Source: Xestospongia muta (Eukaryota; Porifera; Demospongiae; Haplosclerida; Petrosiidae). Taken from it: 64,000 nt of DNA. Positions 1 to 13,369 of the stretch are shown here, piece by piece. A program made the translations under genes and the position numbers. Each line of letters opens with the position of its first letter. The stretch's first letter is position 1. The DNA is taken from contig OY848917.1 in the NCBI GenBank assembly GCA_963693285.1, forward strand, positions 5,466,118 through 5,530,117, read 5' to 3'. The notes below the pieces were generated by a model that did not search any database, was not told the DNA's origin, and saw only the letters and a list, made by a program, of their open reading frames with translations.

Positions 1-1100
1 TTGCCACTGAAATTACTACTTGCATTATTCAAATTTTGACACATTCCTCTAAATGTAACACTTGTACCTGTACCTCATGATAACATGTATCAATCTGACA
101 ATAGCATACTTGTCAAGTAAGAAATTTAATAGTCTTTTAGGGTAACGGTCCCATTACTCCTATTTGAAGACATGATATACCCTCATAATGAACATTACAT
201 AAACTTCATTCATGGCCATTTTAATAATTGAGTTAGTAAGTCAATACCCTCTAATTTGTTAAAAATAATTATTTGCAAGTTATTTTGCATTGGTTGCTTT
301 AACCTCCAAAATTAACCTATATAATCAACTTGGTCAAAATTTAGCATGCAAAATTTAAAAATAAATAGAGTACACCTGGTGTAAATTAGGCCACTGGTTC
401 CAAGTTGGTTAGTAATCAATAGTTTCATTGGAACTCTTCTTTTATCCTTTTTACTCTTTTAAATAAATACTCTTTTATTGATTCTGAATACTAAAGAAAG
501 CTTGCACATTAAATAATATATAAATTTGCATGGTCAATGAAAAGTGCATCATTCACCAGAAGAGCTATTCATTCTATTAAATGTTCTTATAAACAGCATG
601 AAATGAATCTCTAGCTTTTTTCTAGCCTGAGCTATAAATTAAGTCAGGGGTCAAAATCAATTGGATACACTTAGATGCAAATATTTGTGTACATGTAAAA
701 GCATTGACCATCCAACAATGCACTCTATAGTAATTTTATTGATGGCCATGTATGGACATTTTTACATAAATATAAGAATAATTCCTATTGATGTTTTAGT
801 GCTTAAATGAGGATTAAAACAATAAAAATTCATTCAATACTAATAAATAGAGAGAGAATTTTCAGACTATTAACTCAATACTTCAACAAACTTAGATAAG
901 ATCAATGACTCAAGAAACATGCTATGAATATGACTCAAAAAGGTTACACTTACACACTTGCTTGTTGAAATTAAACTATTTCATCTATTGGGTTTATACC
1001 CTTAGAATTATAATAGTTTAATCCCTCATAAGTATATATGTACAAGATAGTAGCATAATTTGTGTACATATATGTAGTACATTTATATGTGTACACTTAC
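1..1100. other. AT-rich sequence downstream of kinase-LIM copy A
   Basis: No convincing exon is seen here. The kinase-LIM gene of copy A ends its last visible LIM exon at 1101 with a good donor, so a short terminal exon of the type seen at 16254-16328 (ending in a Cys-Pro-x-Cys motif) is expected on the minus strand. I could not find one, so it is either lost or lies left of the window. Confidence 0.4.
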
Positions 1101-4100
1101 TGTGCACTTAAAGCATTTTGCATGCCAGCAATTGTTTCCTTGTCTTCTTAAATGATGTCGATCTTTCAGATCTTCCTCATTAAAAAAATACAAGCACCCC
1201 TTACATATCTTACACTTTTCACATAGCCACAATCCATTAGAAAAGCAACGGGCTTTTTTTAATTCTGGAATAGTAAGAAACTCAACGCAAAGATAGCATT
1301 TCTTCATTTGTCTGCATTTTTCATGACAGGATTTCCCATTATCCAACACAATATACATCTAAAAAGAAATGAAACAGCAACCATTACAACAATAAAAAAA
1401 TTGGGGAATTATATGCAAAATGCAAAATATACATAAATATATATGACTCTCATGTATGAACTTGTATGTCACATTTTAAATTTCATGTAAAACGTTGTAT
1501 CAATAAGAAATTTCTAGAGTAAAATTTCTATATGTATCAGTATTTTGTGTTTAAAATAATGATTTATATATTATTATAATGACCAAAGCTACTATTTTTA
1601 GATCGTCATAACTGTATATAATTAATTGCCATAGAGCCTTTCTAAAATAGAAAATCAATAAATACTTCAACAGAAAAATTGGTCTGATTATATTTTTCTT
1701 TCTGCATGAGTAATCCTTTTGTAGTGATTTTAAGACAAGAAAGATTGTTTAAATTAACAATCTACATAGCTTCCTCATAACTAAACATTATTTGTGAAAA
1801 ATTGTAAGCCTTAGCAGTGACAATTTAGTTATTGTGCATTGTTAATTATTAATTAAAATAAAGTGAGCTGAGCATATCAATCAATACAATTTGGAACAAT
1901 GAATTTAAAATTGTCCGATAAATTGCTGAATTTTAAGTCCTCCATTTGTAACTTGGAGTTTGAGGAAAATGTTCTCTCTCTTTCATCATCTTTCAACCTT
2001 CATACTAAAGTTTCTAAGTTTAACCTTCAAATCTTTTGAATTTGATATGATACATGTATATCCATTTTCATCATTTAAAATGTTTTTACTTATATTTGTA
2101 AAATCAGAGAGCATTACCATCACTTGTACAACTCTAATCTTATTTTGCCTGATCTATAATTGCTTTCATTAACAATGTATAAAATCATACCAATGTTTGG
2201 GAAATTGCACTGCTATAAAGTAGTTCAAAAGGTTAATGAAACATCGACTATTTTTCGAAACAACAATTGTCCTATCACGCAAACATATTCTACTAACCAT
2301 ATTGTCAATGTGTATACATGTGTAGAGTATGTAAATGTACTAGCTAGTACATTGAATTAGCACAAGCATCCTAGCATAATTTGAGGAAAATAGGAATCCT
2401 CGAGCAAAGGAGAATATCCTGACATGATTAGGCAAAAATTATTTCTGATTAAAATTAGATCATCTAGAATTGACATAAAAACTCAAAAATGCATAGTTTT
2501 GTGTTCAAAATAATGATTTTTATACTATTTAACAAAACTATTTTTTATCATCATTAACTATAATCATTAGTTTTGTCATAAATAGAGAACTGATAAATAG
2601 TTATCAGAAAAACTAGTCAACGTTTTTTTTGCTGGTTTTCATTCTAGCTAAGTAGCCTATTTGTAGTGATTTTAGGAAATATCTTTTTAAGAATAGGCTG
2701 AATAACTTTCTCATAATTAAACATTGCTTATGGAGAGATTGTAAGCCTTTGCAGTGACATATTTAAGTTCTACCCTTGCATTGTGTCTCTTCCATTATCT
2801 TTTGGCCTTTATACTCAAATGTGTATACCTGTACATGTACATAAATGTACTAACTATAACTTTAAATTAACATAAATTATAAGATCATCTTATCAGTTAG
2901 CTTTATACATATATACCTCCTGTTCTCTAACAATTGGATTTTGACAAACAAAACACTCCAAAAGTGATTTCTTGTTATCTTCCAAAGCCTTTGCTGATCT
3001 TATTCTATTTTGACGTTTTTGTTGATCTTTCTTTTTCTGAAGGCAATCTCTACAATAGACAACACCATTATCAAACACCAACATTGTGCTATGATCTAAT
3101 TCCTTTTGACAGTGATGACACCTCGAATGAGCCTCATGATAAGACTTTCCATTAAATTCAATATATTCTTCATGTATCCTGTAACAAATGTAGTGAAATA
3201 ATAAGTCAATGGAAACAACAGTCAGAGGTACATGTATTTATTGGATGTAGTGGCATTAGTGATTGATTGTAAGTATTAGTTGCCAATAATTACAAACAGC
3301 ATTAAAATACAGGATGAAGACTCAAGGATAATAATAATACAGAAAAATGATTATAGCTGCTCCAGAATGAAGTATCAAGGATTATAGTTGCTCCTATTTA
3401 CTGAAGGTAAGTGAGTACACTTTGCTTAATTCTCAAAGTCATTTCAATGATTTCATAGTCTAGCCTAATGACTGACCATGCTACATGAGGAAATCTACTA
3501 ATGTGCACTCTAAAGACATGTATATGAATGGATGTATGCCACAACATAAAGTCATTCTAGTACTTATACTGAAACAATAGAAACATAGTACATTGATGTT
3601 GGCAGACAGAAGCATAAGGCGTAAAGCAACTAATTAGTAATGAAATGCACTAAAGTGCTTAACCTCGCTGTGGTAGGCAGTGTAGATCTATACTGCAGAG
3701 TGCAGAGTGCACGTACATTTAACATTCCACAAGCTTAATGGTATGGTAAATTATTAATGGCTCAGCTTTACTTTGACAATAGTCAACTTACTGGCCAACT
3801 TGAAAACTAATTGACCATAAGGCACTACCAAGCAAATTTCTTTAATTTAGCCCTCTCAAGTGATGTATACCAGACAACAGATATCTCACATGATGCACAA
3901 GATGATTATTGATGACTCAGCATTTCTCTTCAATCAGCTTTGCTGTTTAGTGCGTCTACTGGGTGTTTTGCAATCTAATTGCCAACAGGTCCAATACTTT
4001 CCAACTTCTTAGTAAAAGTTAGTGATTCTCCAACGACAGCTATGGTGCTAGTATTTTAGTTCGCGCTCAATGTAACGACAAAGATAACTGCCAAAAGTAA

Positions 4101-4761
4101 AACTGTCATAACTTTCCAAAGAAGTATTTGTACAAAAATTCTCACTTTAAAAAGTTGGAAAATGTCATAAGCTGTATGCAGGAGGTTTTTATTGATTTCT
4201 TGAGTCTTCACTGAGAGCTGTGTTTTTTTAAAGGTTTTTTAAACTTTTAAAGCTTTTTGTTTGTTTGACACTCCTTTTAGTAGTATTCTTAAGAAGTACA
4301 GACGTTTTGCTACTGTCCACTATAGTTTGGTGGCTATCAGTGCCATGTTTGCTGAGTTAAAGCAGTTCAAAGCCATTTGCCTGGGTAACAGACATACACA
4401 CACACACACTGACAGACTACAGTACCCTTGCTATGCACCCACGCACAGCAAGGTTAATAAGCAATTACAAATGGTTCATAAGACAATCATAGGACAATAT
4501 ACATCCAACATACAAACCACATAGTTATAAAAATTTAGTATAGCTTACTTGATTTCATCACAGCAAATAACACACACTTTCAGTGTTTGCATGTGTGGAT
4601 CTATAAATATAACAACAATGTGAAGTGTAAAGTGGTGTTATTTGTAATTCTGCCAGTACATAATGATTAGCAATACCAAGTGCAAACTAGCCTTTGCTGC
4701 CTCTCAACCCTTATATTACCTGGCACACACAGATGACATTACTAGACATGGCTCTAAAGTC

Positions 4762-4813
<52 letters not shown>

Positions 4814-7800
4814 CCTACTCTTTGAACATCAACATGAGCTGGTTTCTTATTTTCATTTCCAATAACTTCTATAGTCATAGAGACTTTCTTGGCAAGAGAA
4901 ACAAATGAGTACAATATTAGGATCAAATGCTGAAATCATTACATTCATGTCTCAAGTGCTTAAAACAAAAATTAATAAAGTGAATACCCTATTAATTATC
5001 AGTTACTTTTGTGAAAAATGGATACTGAGTTCTTATTCATGTTTAAGCAACGCTGGTACAAAAAGTTAAAGATTGGTGCTATAAATGGTCTAGTCTTTAA
5101 CCAATTTTGAAGGTTGGAGAGTTAGTTAGTAGAGTCTATGGTGCTGCTCAAAAACGTTTTCTCAAGTTACAAAGGCTTATAACAGTTACAAACAAATTTA
5201 AAGCACTGGTGATAACAGTAATTAAATTCATCAGTTGCAATGTACGTTATTTATAATTACTATGTGACCCAAAACAATCTTAGAACTGTCTGGCAAGCTG
5301 TACATGTCAGCCAGGTAGAACAAGAGCTCATTCAGAGGATACATTCTCCAATAATAAACATCTGTGTGTATGACTATAATATTAAAATATTCTAATTACC
5401 TTTAACAGACTGATCATCAGCTAAGTCTGGTTCATATGTTCTTACAGATTCTGAAAATAAATAAATAAATAAGTATTACAATAATCATATCATTACACAT
5501 TCTTGAAATCTGTGAATTGCAGAGTAAAATTGAGGAAATATTGTATTTGTACATTTGTTGATAAAGTGAATAATTATATTTGAAATTAAACTTTCTGTAA
5601 ACTTAAAATGCTATTGTTTTATACATGTGATAACAAATGATAATGAAGAAAATTGAATTAAAGAATCAAATACCTTTTTTGAATGTGATAATGTTCAGAG
5701 ATATTGACTTTATTCTCTTAATTTAGTAATCTCACCTTCAATTTTTTTTGTATCTTTTTGAAAACAATCTGATTGACATTTTATAGTTAGGTTAACTGCA
5801 TTCATTAGTAGAGGTAGCATTGTTTCATCTCCTCTGTCTAATACTTATATTGAACTGGCTAATTGATTAGTATGTGGACGTGACTGAGGTCTGTTATGAA
5901 GACAATGTTCAGCTAGTTGTTTTAAAGGATTACTGGACTCTATTTCATCAAAAAGATACTTTCTTCTCTGTACCTCTGTTAATGCCATATTATCTTCATT
6001 AAATAGATCAGTAGGTACTGGCCACTTGTGAGTAAAGGTATGTAAAATCAGATTACCAAATGAGAAGATATCAATCTCAGGAGATATTGTTACATTCTGT
6101 CTTTGTACTTCTGGAGGTAAGTAAGATTGAATGTTAGGATATTACATCATTAAAATGTACTGCTTCATTAGTTGAGGCTCAACAATAGAACTATTCCAAC
6201 ATCAGAGATTTTAGCTTTCAGACCTGAAGTAAGTAGTACATTGTTAGCAGTGAGGTCACGATGAACTATAGGTGGAGTTTGTTTATGTAGATATAGTAGA
6301 CCAAGAGATACATCCAGTAATATTGAGTTCTTGATATGAATAGGAATCATCTTGTACTGCTCCAGACACTGAGTTAGTGACATTGGTAGATATTCCATTA
6401 CTAGAATAGGAATATCAGAACCTGACTTGTAGTGGACACCAAGAAACTGCACAAGATTAGGATGACGAAGTTTATATAGCCTGTAAATATGATATAAAAT
6501 ATTTAAAACAAGAATTACATGTACACAGTTAAAGTTTGAGGGAAACAAATCATTAAAAGTGGCTCAAATCATTCAGCATATACAAATGATGAGAATACCT
6601 CTACATAGCATACAAATACTGCCATGTAAAGCCAAATTGTTATTGTATATGAAAAAGATGAGATCTTGTGACTATAGAATTCAATATTAAGAAACAAGTG
6701 GTCATAGCTGTGTAGTAACTATAATAACTGGTTATAAATAGGACAATTGTAGAGAACACCATCACAGTGACAATGAATTTAATTTAGACACAAGAAATGA
6801 CTCATGTTAAGAAAGGTAAATACATGTTGCCAAATATTATTCATAAAGTCAATAATTTGGTTGTGGCAACTCCAAACTATCATAAACATGAGTAGAAAAT
6901 TAAAATATTAAGACTTTTTAAAATAGACTGTAATATAATGCTGAAAGATAGACATGCTTAGAGAGGAAAACAGAGAATACTTCCTCAGGCAATGTCATAC
7001 ATTGTAACATTACATTATATACATATAATACATACATATATATGTATACATTGTAAATTGTAATGACATTGTAATTTCTATTAGAAAGGGAGCCTCTACT
7101 CACAACAGTAGATGCATCAACTATTGGCACTAAAGACTATCAAGGTAAGTAAAATTGCCATAACTTCAAAAAGAAACCTTTTAAAAAATTCCCAATATAA
7201 GTTTGTAGATACATGTAATTGAATTTTGTACCCATAGCAGTTTTATTGGAGCAAACAATTGTTTATCTTGTCTGTGCTTTATTGAAAGGTTTTTCTGACT
7301 TTTCAAGCTTTGTCTACCTTTTATCTAGAATGAACTTAACTTTTACTGCTTTTTGTCAAGTTTTATCTACATGGATATAGACACTGTTGTTGTTAAATTA
7401 AAGCTGTCCAAAGAGCATTGCCAGCTAATAGACACACACACACACAAAGTAAGTACCTCGCCTATGTCAAATAGGCAAGGACACAAAGATCTTAGTATAA
7501 CAAGGTAAATAAAATCGCCATAATTTAGAGAACGAAGCATTTTAGAAAATTCCCAAGTTGAAACTGTACAAATTGCATATTGCACACACAGTAATTTTTG
7601 AAAGTGATAATGCCTACCATATTGCCTATGCTTTGGAAACAGACAGGTGGACAGATTGACAAAGTCCTGTAATCCTCACCGAAACAGTGAGTGAGGGTTA
7701 ATAGAATAAGAGGCCAACTAACATATCATTTCATAAAATACAAATGGCTGATGAAGGTTCTGCATTTTAGTGTTTTCATTGACATCAGTTGGTGCATGTT

Positions 7801-8066
7801 GACAATACTATCACTGTTCTAACTGTACACTTTACCGTACGCCAGACTAGACATGTATACGTAGAAATAGTGGAACATACTAACCTGCTACATTCCTGCC
7901 TAGTACGTGATTTGACATCACTTTCTCTGTCTTTACAATCAATCTTCTTTCCAGCTACTTTAGTACCATATAGTAACAGTTCTACCACTTCTCCGTAAGC
8001 TCCTCGTTCTATCACTCTTCCTGTCTCCTCTAACTCAGGAAGTAGACAGTCTAATGATAAGGCCAT
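1101..8066 (-). pseudogene. Kinase-LIM fusion gene, copy A (K-A), broken
   Basis: Copy A of a gene fusing a tyrosine-kinase-like kinase to a LIM tail. Exons read on the minus strand: 8066-7885 (start, glycine loop, VAGKK lysine), 6480-5736 (rest of kinase), 5450-5400, about 4929-4815, 4600-4549, 3178-2917 (LIM1) and 1358-1101 (LIM2 and start of LIM3). Against copy B the large kinase exon lacks one base just after the DVG motif (near 6190), which shifts the frame. It also carries a TAA near 6146 where copy B reads Ser in the stretch MMSYPNIQ. The exon near 4815-4929 differs from copy B by a 5-bp indel. The first exon is intact, so a truncated kinase could still be made. LIM2 at 1358-1101 is nearest the LIM2 of pseudogene M, not that of gene D. 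This is probably the original 3' end of the K gene before the 16-kb duplication. Confidence 0.75.
4765..4809. repeat. (TA)n microsatellite beside a splice donor
   Basis: About 22 TA units run directly into the donor of the K-A exon ending near 4815. The matching tract in copy B (about 20901-20916) is much shorter, and there the donor itself is destroyed. Confidence 0.9.
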
Positions 8067-9558
8067 TTTCCCTCAAGTGAGGGCGTGGTGATGTAGTAAT
8101 TTAGATAAATGATGTCGTCATCGAACGGCCTCTTTGCCCACTCCAATTTTGCCTAACATTTTTGCCTACTTAGGAAAAGGGTTAAGTTTTGATGTGAGGC
8201 ATGCCATGCACAAAATCTTACCCATATATACAAATTTAATTATTCCTGAGAAGCTAGCTAGATGTACATGTTATGGCAAAACACAAGGTTAATGACCTTG
8301 CTTAAATATAGATACAGCTAGAATCAGCATTGTTTCCGAGATACAATACTACTTTTCTTTGTAGAAGTCATCAAGTTTCCTTGTTGTAATCATTGCTATA
8401 AAAAATCTAGGAGTTCCATAAACAAAGGTGCCAGTATTTGAACACCTTTACTAAAGTCTTCCTTTGTCCGATCCAACTGTCTATATAAAATTATTTTTAA
8501 ATTTTAGACAAATTAGGACACAATATATACGGTGTATTAGACAAGGTGACCATAAACTTCAGTCCCTTAGTCCACTGAGACATTGAAGTCAGCCTATGAT
8601 TTAGTTAGTATATTATTCATTCTTGATGTGGTCATTAATGAATACTATCAAAACCAGAATCTATACAACCACATGTGAAGTAACAAGAGTATGAGTGCTA
8701 TAGAATGTCTTGTCTGTGTTAAATATGGAGTGTTATCAGTACCAACATTGAACAAAATATTTTCATTATGAATGCAGTTGAAATTTTATTTGGCAGGCAT
8801 TTTGCATTCTTCTGAAGCAGGTACAACTTAATTCTGAACCTGATTTTATCATTCTGAAGTCATAATTGTTTGTACTGTAAGCAATCAATCAGCATGCAAG
8901 TGATCTTTCAATATGCAAGCATTTAACACTATATTCTAAAATGGAATTATAATTATATTACTCTGGATCCGATTATAACTTTCTTGATATACCATTTGAT
9001 AGAATGTCTGTACTAACTTAAAACAACATTCTACAAGTGTTTATCACATCATTCTGTAGGTGATCTATCACTCTACAGGCACAAATAATTTTAATAGCAT
9101 GGATGTGGTCAGAATTTTGCTTTAATATCTATTTAATTGGCTGTTGGTTGCTTATTTTAGCTTCTTTCATTAGTATATAAAAATTGTAAATGACAAGAAC
9201 ACTAATATAGCCACAATCTACGAAATCATATTTATCTAAAAAAATCATCCATCTGATTTCAAAATTAAATTATTTATGAAATTTGCCTTAATAATGATGT
9301 TTTAAATGTTTTAGTGATTAAAATAGCAAAATGTCATTCCATAAGACCAAAAGAGAAAACTTCTTGAAAACTAAATCCATGACACAAGAAAACATGCTAT
9401 GAATATGACTTAAATAGGTTATATTTTGACAGAATTAAATTATTTTAACCGCAGAGTTGATTGATACCCTTGGGATTATAATAGTTTAATCTCTCCTTAT
9501 GTATAAGATAAACATACTTTGTGTACATTACATAGTACATTTATATGTATACACTTAC
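8067..9558. other. Spacer between K-A start and M-A end; no gene seen
   Basis: AT-rich sequence without a supported exon, repeated nearly unchanged at 24156-25621. It should contain the promoter of the K gene on the side next to 8066. No terminal LIM exon for pseudogene M could be identified here. Confidence 0.5.
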
Positions 9559-12500
9559 TGTGCACTTAAAGCATTTTGCATGCCAGCAAATACTTCCTCG
9601 TGTTCTTAAATTACTTCAATCTTTCATATCTCCCTCATCAAAAAATACAAAGCACCCCTTACATATCTTACACTTTTTACATAGCCACAATCCATTAGAA
9701 AAAGAATGGGCTTTTTTAATTCTGGAATAGTAAGAAAATCAATGCAAAGACAGCACTTTTTGGTTTGCCTGCATTTTTCATGACAGTACTTCCCATTACC
9801 TAATCTAACATTCATCTTAAAATAAATAAAACAATTATTACAACAGTAAATATATTGGGAATTACATGCATGATATAAATTATACAATTTAAACTTATGG
9901 GCTTGTCATGTCACATTTTAAAAATCATGTAGAAAGTTGTATCAATAAATTGCCATAGTATTTTGTGTTCAAAATAATGACTTTTATATTATATTGATCA
10001 AAACTATTGTTTTCAGATCATTGAATCTAATGATTTAATTTTGTCACAGAGAACCTTCCTAAACTAGAAATCAATAAATACTTAAGCAGAAAAATTGGTC
10101 CTACCATATGTTTCTTTCTGAGTAGTCCTTTTGTGGTTTTTTTTTAAAGACAAAAAAATCATCTGAGCGAAAAGGTTACATAGCTTCCTCATATACTAAA
10201 CATTGTGAAAAAATTGTAAGCCTTTGCAGTGACAATTTTGTTACTGCGCAATATTGGTTATTAATTTTAATGAAGTGACCTGAGCATACCAGTCAGCACA
10301 ATGTGGAGAAATGAATTTTAAGTTGTCTGTTAAATTGCTGAATTTTAAGTTCTCCTTTGGCAGCTCATACTTTACGGAAAATCTAGTCGCTTTCATTATC
10401 TTTTAGCATTTATACTCAAGTTTCTGCTAGAGTTTAACCTTCACATCCTTTGAATCTTTTCCAGGCTATGATACATGTATATCCATTTTCATCATTTAAA
10501 CTGTTTTATTACTTATATTTGAAAAATCAGAGAGCATTACTATCACTTGCACAACTGTAATCATATTTTGCCTGACCTACAATTACTTTCAATAACAGTG
10601 TATAAAATCATAGCAATGTTTGGGAAATTGCACTGCTATAAAATAGTTCAAGAAGTTAAAGAAATATTAACTATTTTTCAAAACATCAATTGTCCTATCA
10701 TGCAAACATATTCTACTAACCAGATTGTCAATGTGTATACATGTGTAGAGTATGTAAATATCTAGCTAGTATTTCAAACTAACAAGCATCCTGGCATAAT
10801 TTGAACAATTAGGAATCCTTGAGCATAAGACAATATGCTAGCATGATTGAGCAACTATTATTTTTGATTAACATTAGATCATCTAAATTGACGTAAAACT
10901 CAAAGTGTCTCAGAACTAGACACAATTTTATCTTCGATGACTTCAACATTATTTAAATCATGGTCATCCTACATTTAATAGTACCTTGTTTATAAATAAT
11001 TATATTACATTATGAAATAATAATAAGCATAAAAGGGTAAAACAAGCATAATTTACCAGTCCCTAATTCAAAATTATTTTCAAATATTAATTTTACATAT
11101 ACCTCTCCACTAGTAATATGATTTCGACAAACAACACACACCTCAGCCAACTTTCTACTAACTTCCAGAGCTTTAGCCGATTCTGATCTATTTTGTCGCT
11201 TTTGTTGATTATTCTTTTTCTGAAGACAATTTCTGCAATAAACACCACCATTATCAAAGACGAACATTGTGTTATGATCTAATTCAGTTCGACAGTCAAG
11301 ACACTCTCATGATAAAGTTTTCCATTAACTTCAACACAATCTTCATGTTTCCTATAACAAAACATATATAGTCAAACAATAAAGTCAATGGAAACAACAG
11401 TACATTTATTCATTGGATGTAGTGGCATTAGCGATTGACTGTAAGTATTAGTTGCCAATAACTACAAACAAAATTTGGATGAAGTCTCAGGAATTACAGT
11501 TGCTCCTATTTTATTACTTTGTTTTATTTGATTTTACTGAAGGCAGATGAGTACACTTTGCTTAATTCTCAAAGTCATTTCAATGATTTCGTAGTCTACC
11601 ATAATCACTTACAATGCTACATGAGGACATCTATAAATGGATGTATGCCACAATGTAATGTCATACAACATTGGTGATGACAGATGGAATCATAAAGTGT
11701 AAAGCAACTAAGTTATTACCAAGTGGTCCATAAGACAATCATAGGACAATGTACATCCAGCACACAAAGCACATTGTTATAAAAATTTAGTATAGCTTAC
11801 TTGATTTCCTCAGAGCAAATATCACACATTTTCAGAGTTTGCTTACGTGGATCTATAAAGATAAGAAATTGAAATTGAATTGAAGGGTAAAGTGATGTTA
11901 TTTGTAACTCTTCCAGTACATAATGATTAGTAAATACAGAGTACAAACTAGCCTTTGCTGCCTATCAACCCTTATATTGCCTGGGACACACAGATAGCAT
12001 TAGTGGACATGGCTCTAAAGTGTTAATACACATACATATACCTACTCTTTGAACATCAATATGAGCTGGTTTATTATTGTCATTACCAGTAACTTGTATA
12101 GTATAAGAGGCTTTCTTGGTAGGAGAACTAACTGCAATGAGTAAACCATTAGGATCAAATAAACATTGATGACTATTATTAACATACCAGGTTTCAGCTT
12201 TCTGCATGCTCAGATGATAGTGATGAATTTGATCATCATCATCATCAACATTTATAATAGGACCCCTGGTACCTTTCTCGGATTCATCTTTACTTCTACG
12301 ATTAGCTATTTTCCCTTTCACTCCAACTTGTATAGCAGCTCCAAACAACAATACTGGTTGATAATAGATAAGAGGTATGGTCTTGTTTTCAGGATTGTAC
12401 ATAACACAATTTGGATCATGCCAATCGTCATCAAAGGGTATCTCAGGTGTACAGACTATAGCAGGTGGAAGAAGAGTTACCATCTTCCATGAAAGATCAA

Positions 12501-12579
12501 GAGCTTTGCTAGCAAATGGCTAAATGATATTCTGAAGATCAGACTGATTAACACCAAAGGGAACAGTTCTGGGAATAGA
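9559..12579 (-). pseudogene. 5'-truncated coiled-coil/LIM paralogue, copy A (M-A)
   Basis: Paralogue of gene D beginning abruptly at the exon homologous to D exon 36855-36483. Minus-strand exons: 12579-12188 (core module with the LLPPAIVC and PVLLFGAAIQVGVKG stretches), 12131-12042, 11852-11801, 11351-11103 (LIM1) and 9815-9559 (LIM2). The coiled-coil and first helical exons are missing upstream. Three lesions are visible: TAG at 12520-12522 where gene D has a Gln codon, a small deletion with frameshift in LIM1 near 11310 after YHES, and a frameshift in LIM2 near 9715. The first two are shared with copy B and so predate the 16-kb duplication. Confidence 0.8.
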
Positions 12580-12839
12580 CTAAAAATATGAAAGATAGAG
12601 ATAATCACACACAAGGAAATTAAGATTTCTAAAAATTATGAATTGCATTACAAAGACCTCAAACAGGACAACAGTAGGAATGGGAATAAATTTAAAACAC
12701 TTAAAAAATAGCAAATGATCTAGAGGAAAAGACAAAGATCGTCAAAATAATATTCAATGGGAGATAAACCAGATCAGCAATCATTTATCTGATTCTGAAG
12801 AAATACAATGTAGTCAAACAAAAGTTTGAGAACCATTTT

Positions 12840-13240
12840 GTTAAAAAAGAAATCTTATCTTTAAATGGGCCAAATTTAATAACAGTGAACAAGAGCAAGG
12901 TGAACCTGTTCCTATATGGACTTGCCAAACATTTTATCCATTGTGTACTATACAATGAGATGATCAGGGTTAGAATTGTGGTTGGAATACATGATGAAAA
13001 TTATCAGAGAAACTACAGCTCAATGCTGACTTAACTCTTGACAAAACAGTTACTCAAGTAGAGAAACACAAAGAGTATCATGTATCCCAGTAAGAGCTAT
13101 CCAAAAGGGATGTGGATGACAAAGTGCTGATCCTCCAGACAAGTCAAGTACAAAAGCCAGTCACTCAACACACTCCATCCCAGTAGTAGTAAAGCTTGTT
13201 TTGATGTAGGAAGACAACCACTCATGATTTCAGCATAGTT
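12840..13240 (+). mobile_element. Degenerate LTR-retrotransposon gag relic, copy A
   Basis: Plus-strand translation across several frames gives a stretch typical of metazoan Ty3/gypsy-type gag: LYGLAKHF, then NEMIRVRIVVGIHDENYQ, then DLTLDKTVTQVE. Family members usually read like MIRDRIVVGIRD followed by DLTLDKAV. Stops and shifts interrupt it, and no LTR or pol was found around it. It lies between pseudogenes M and C and is repeated in copy B, so insertion predates the duplication. Confidence 0.6.
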
Positions 13241-13369
13241 TGATGACTGTACATGCTAAAATTGTGTTTTTAACATAATAACTATTAATCCAAAGAAAAC
13301 AAAATCTAAGCTAAAGTCAATACATTCATATAACTTACAGTAAAAAAAAGTCACACAACATAATAAGAA

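Noticed and set aside
2160..2360. Plus-strand frames repeated at 10547 and 18333
   Set aside because: Repeated because the intron sequence is duplicated; no conserved domain and private indels between copies.
4663..4908. Frame with a Tyr-Ile repeat
   Set aside because: Produced by the TA microsatellite; the real exon there is on the minus strand.
7789..7998. Plus-strand 69-codon frame, repeated at 23878
   Set aside because: Antisense shadow of the first kinase exon.
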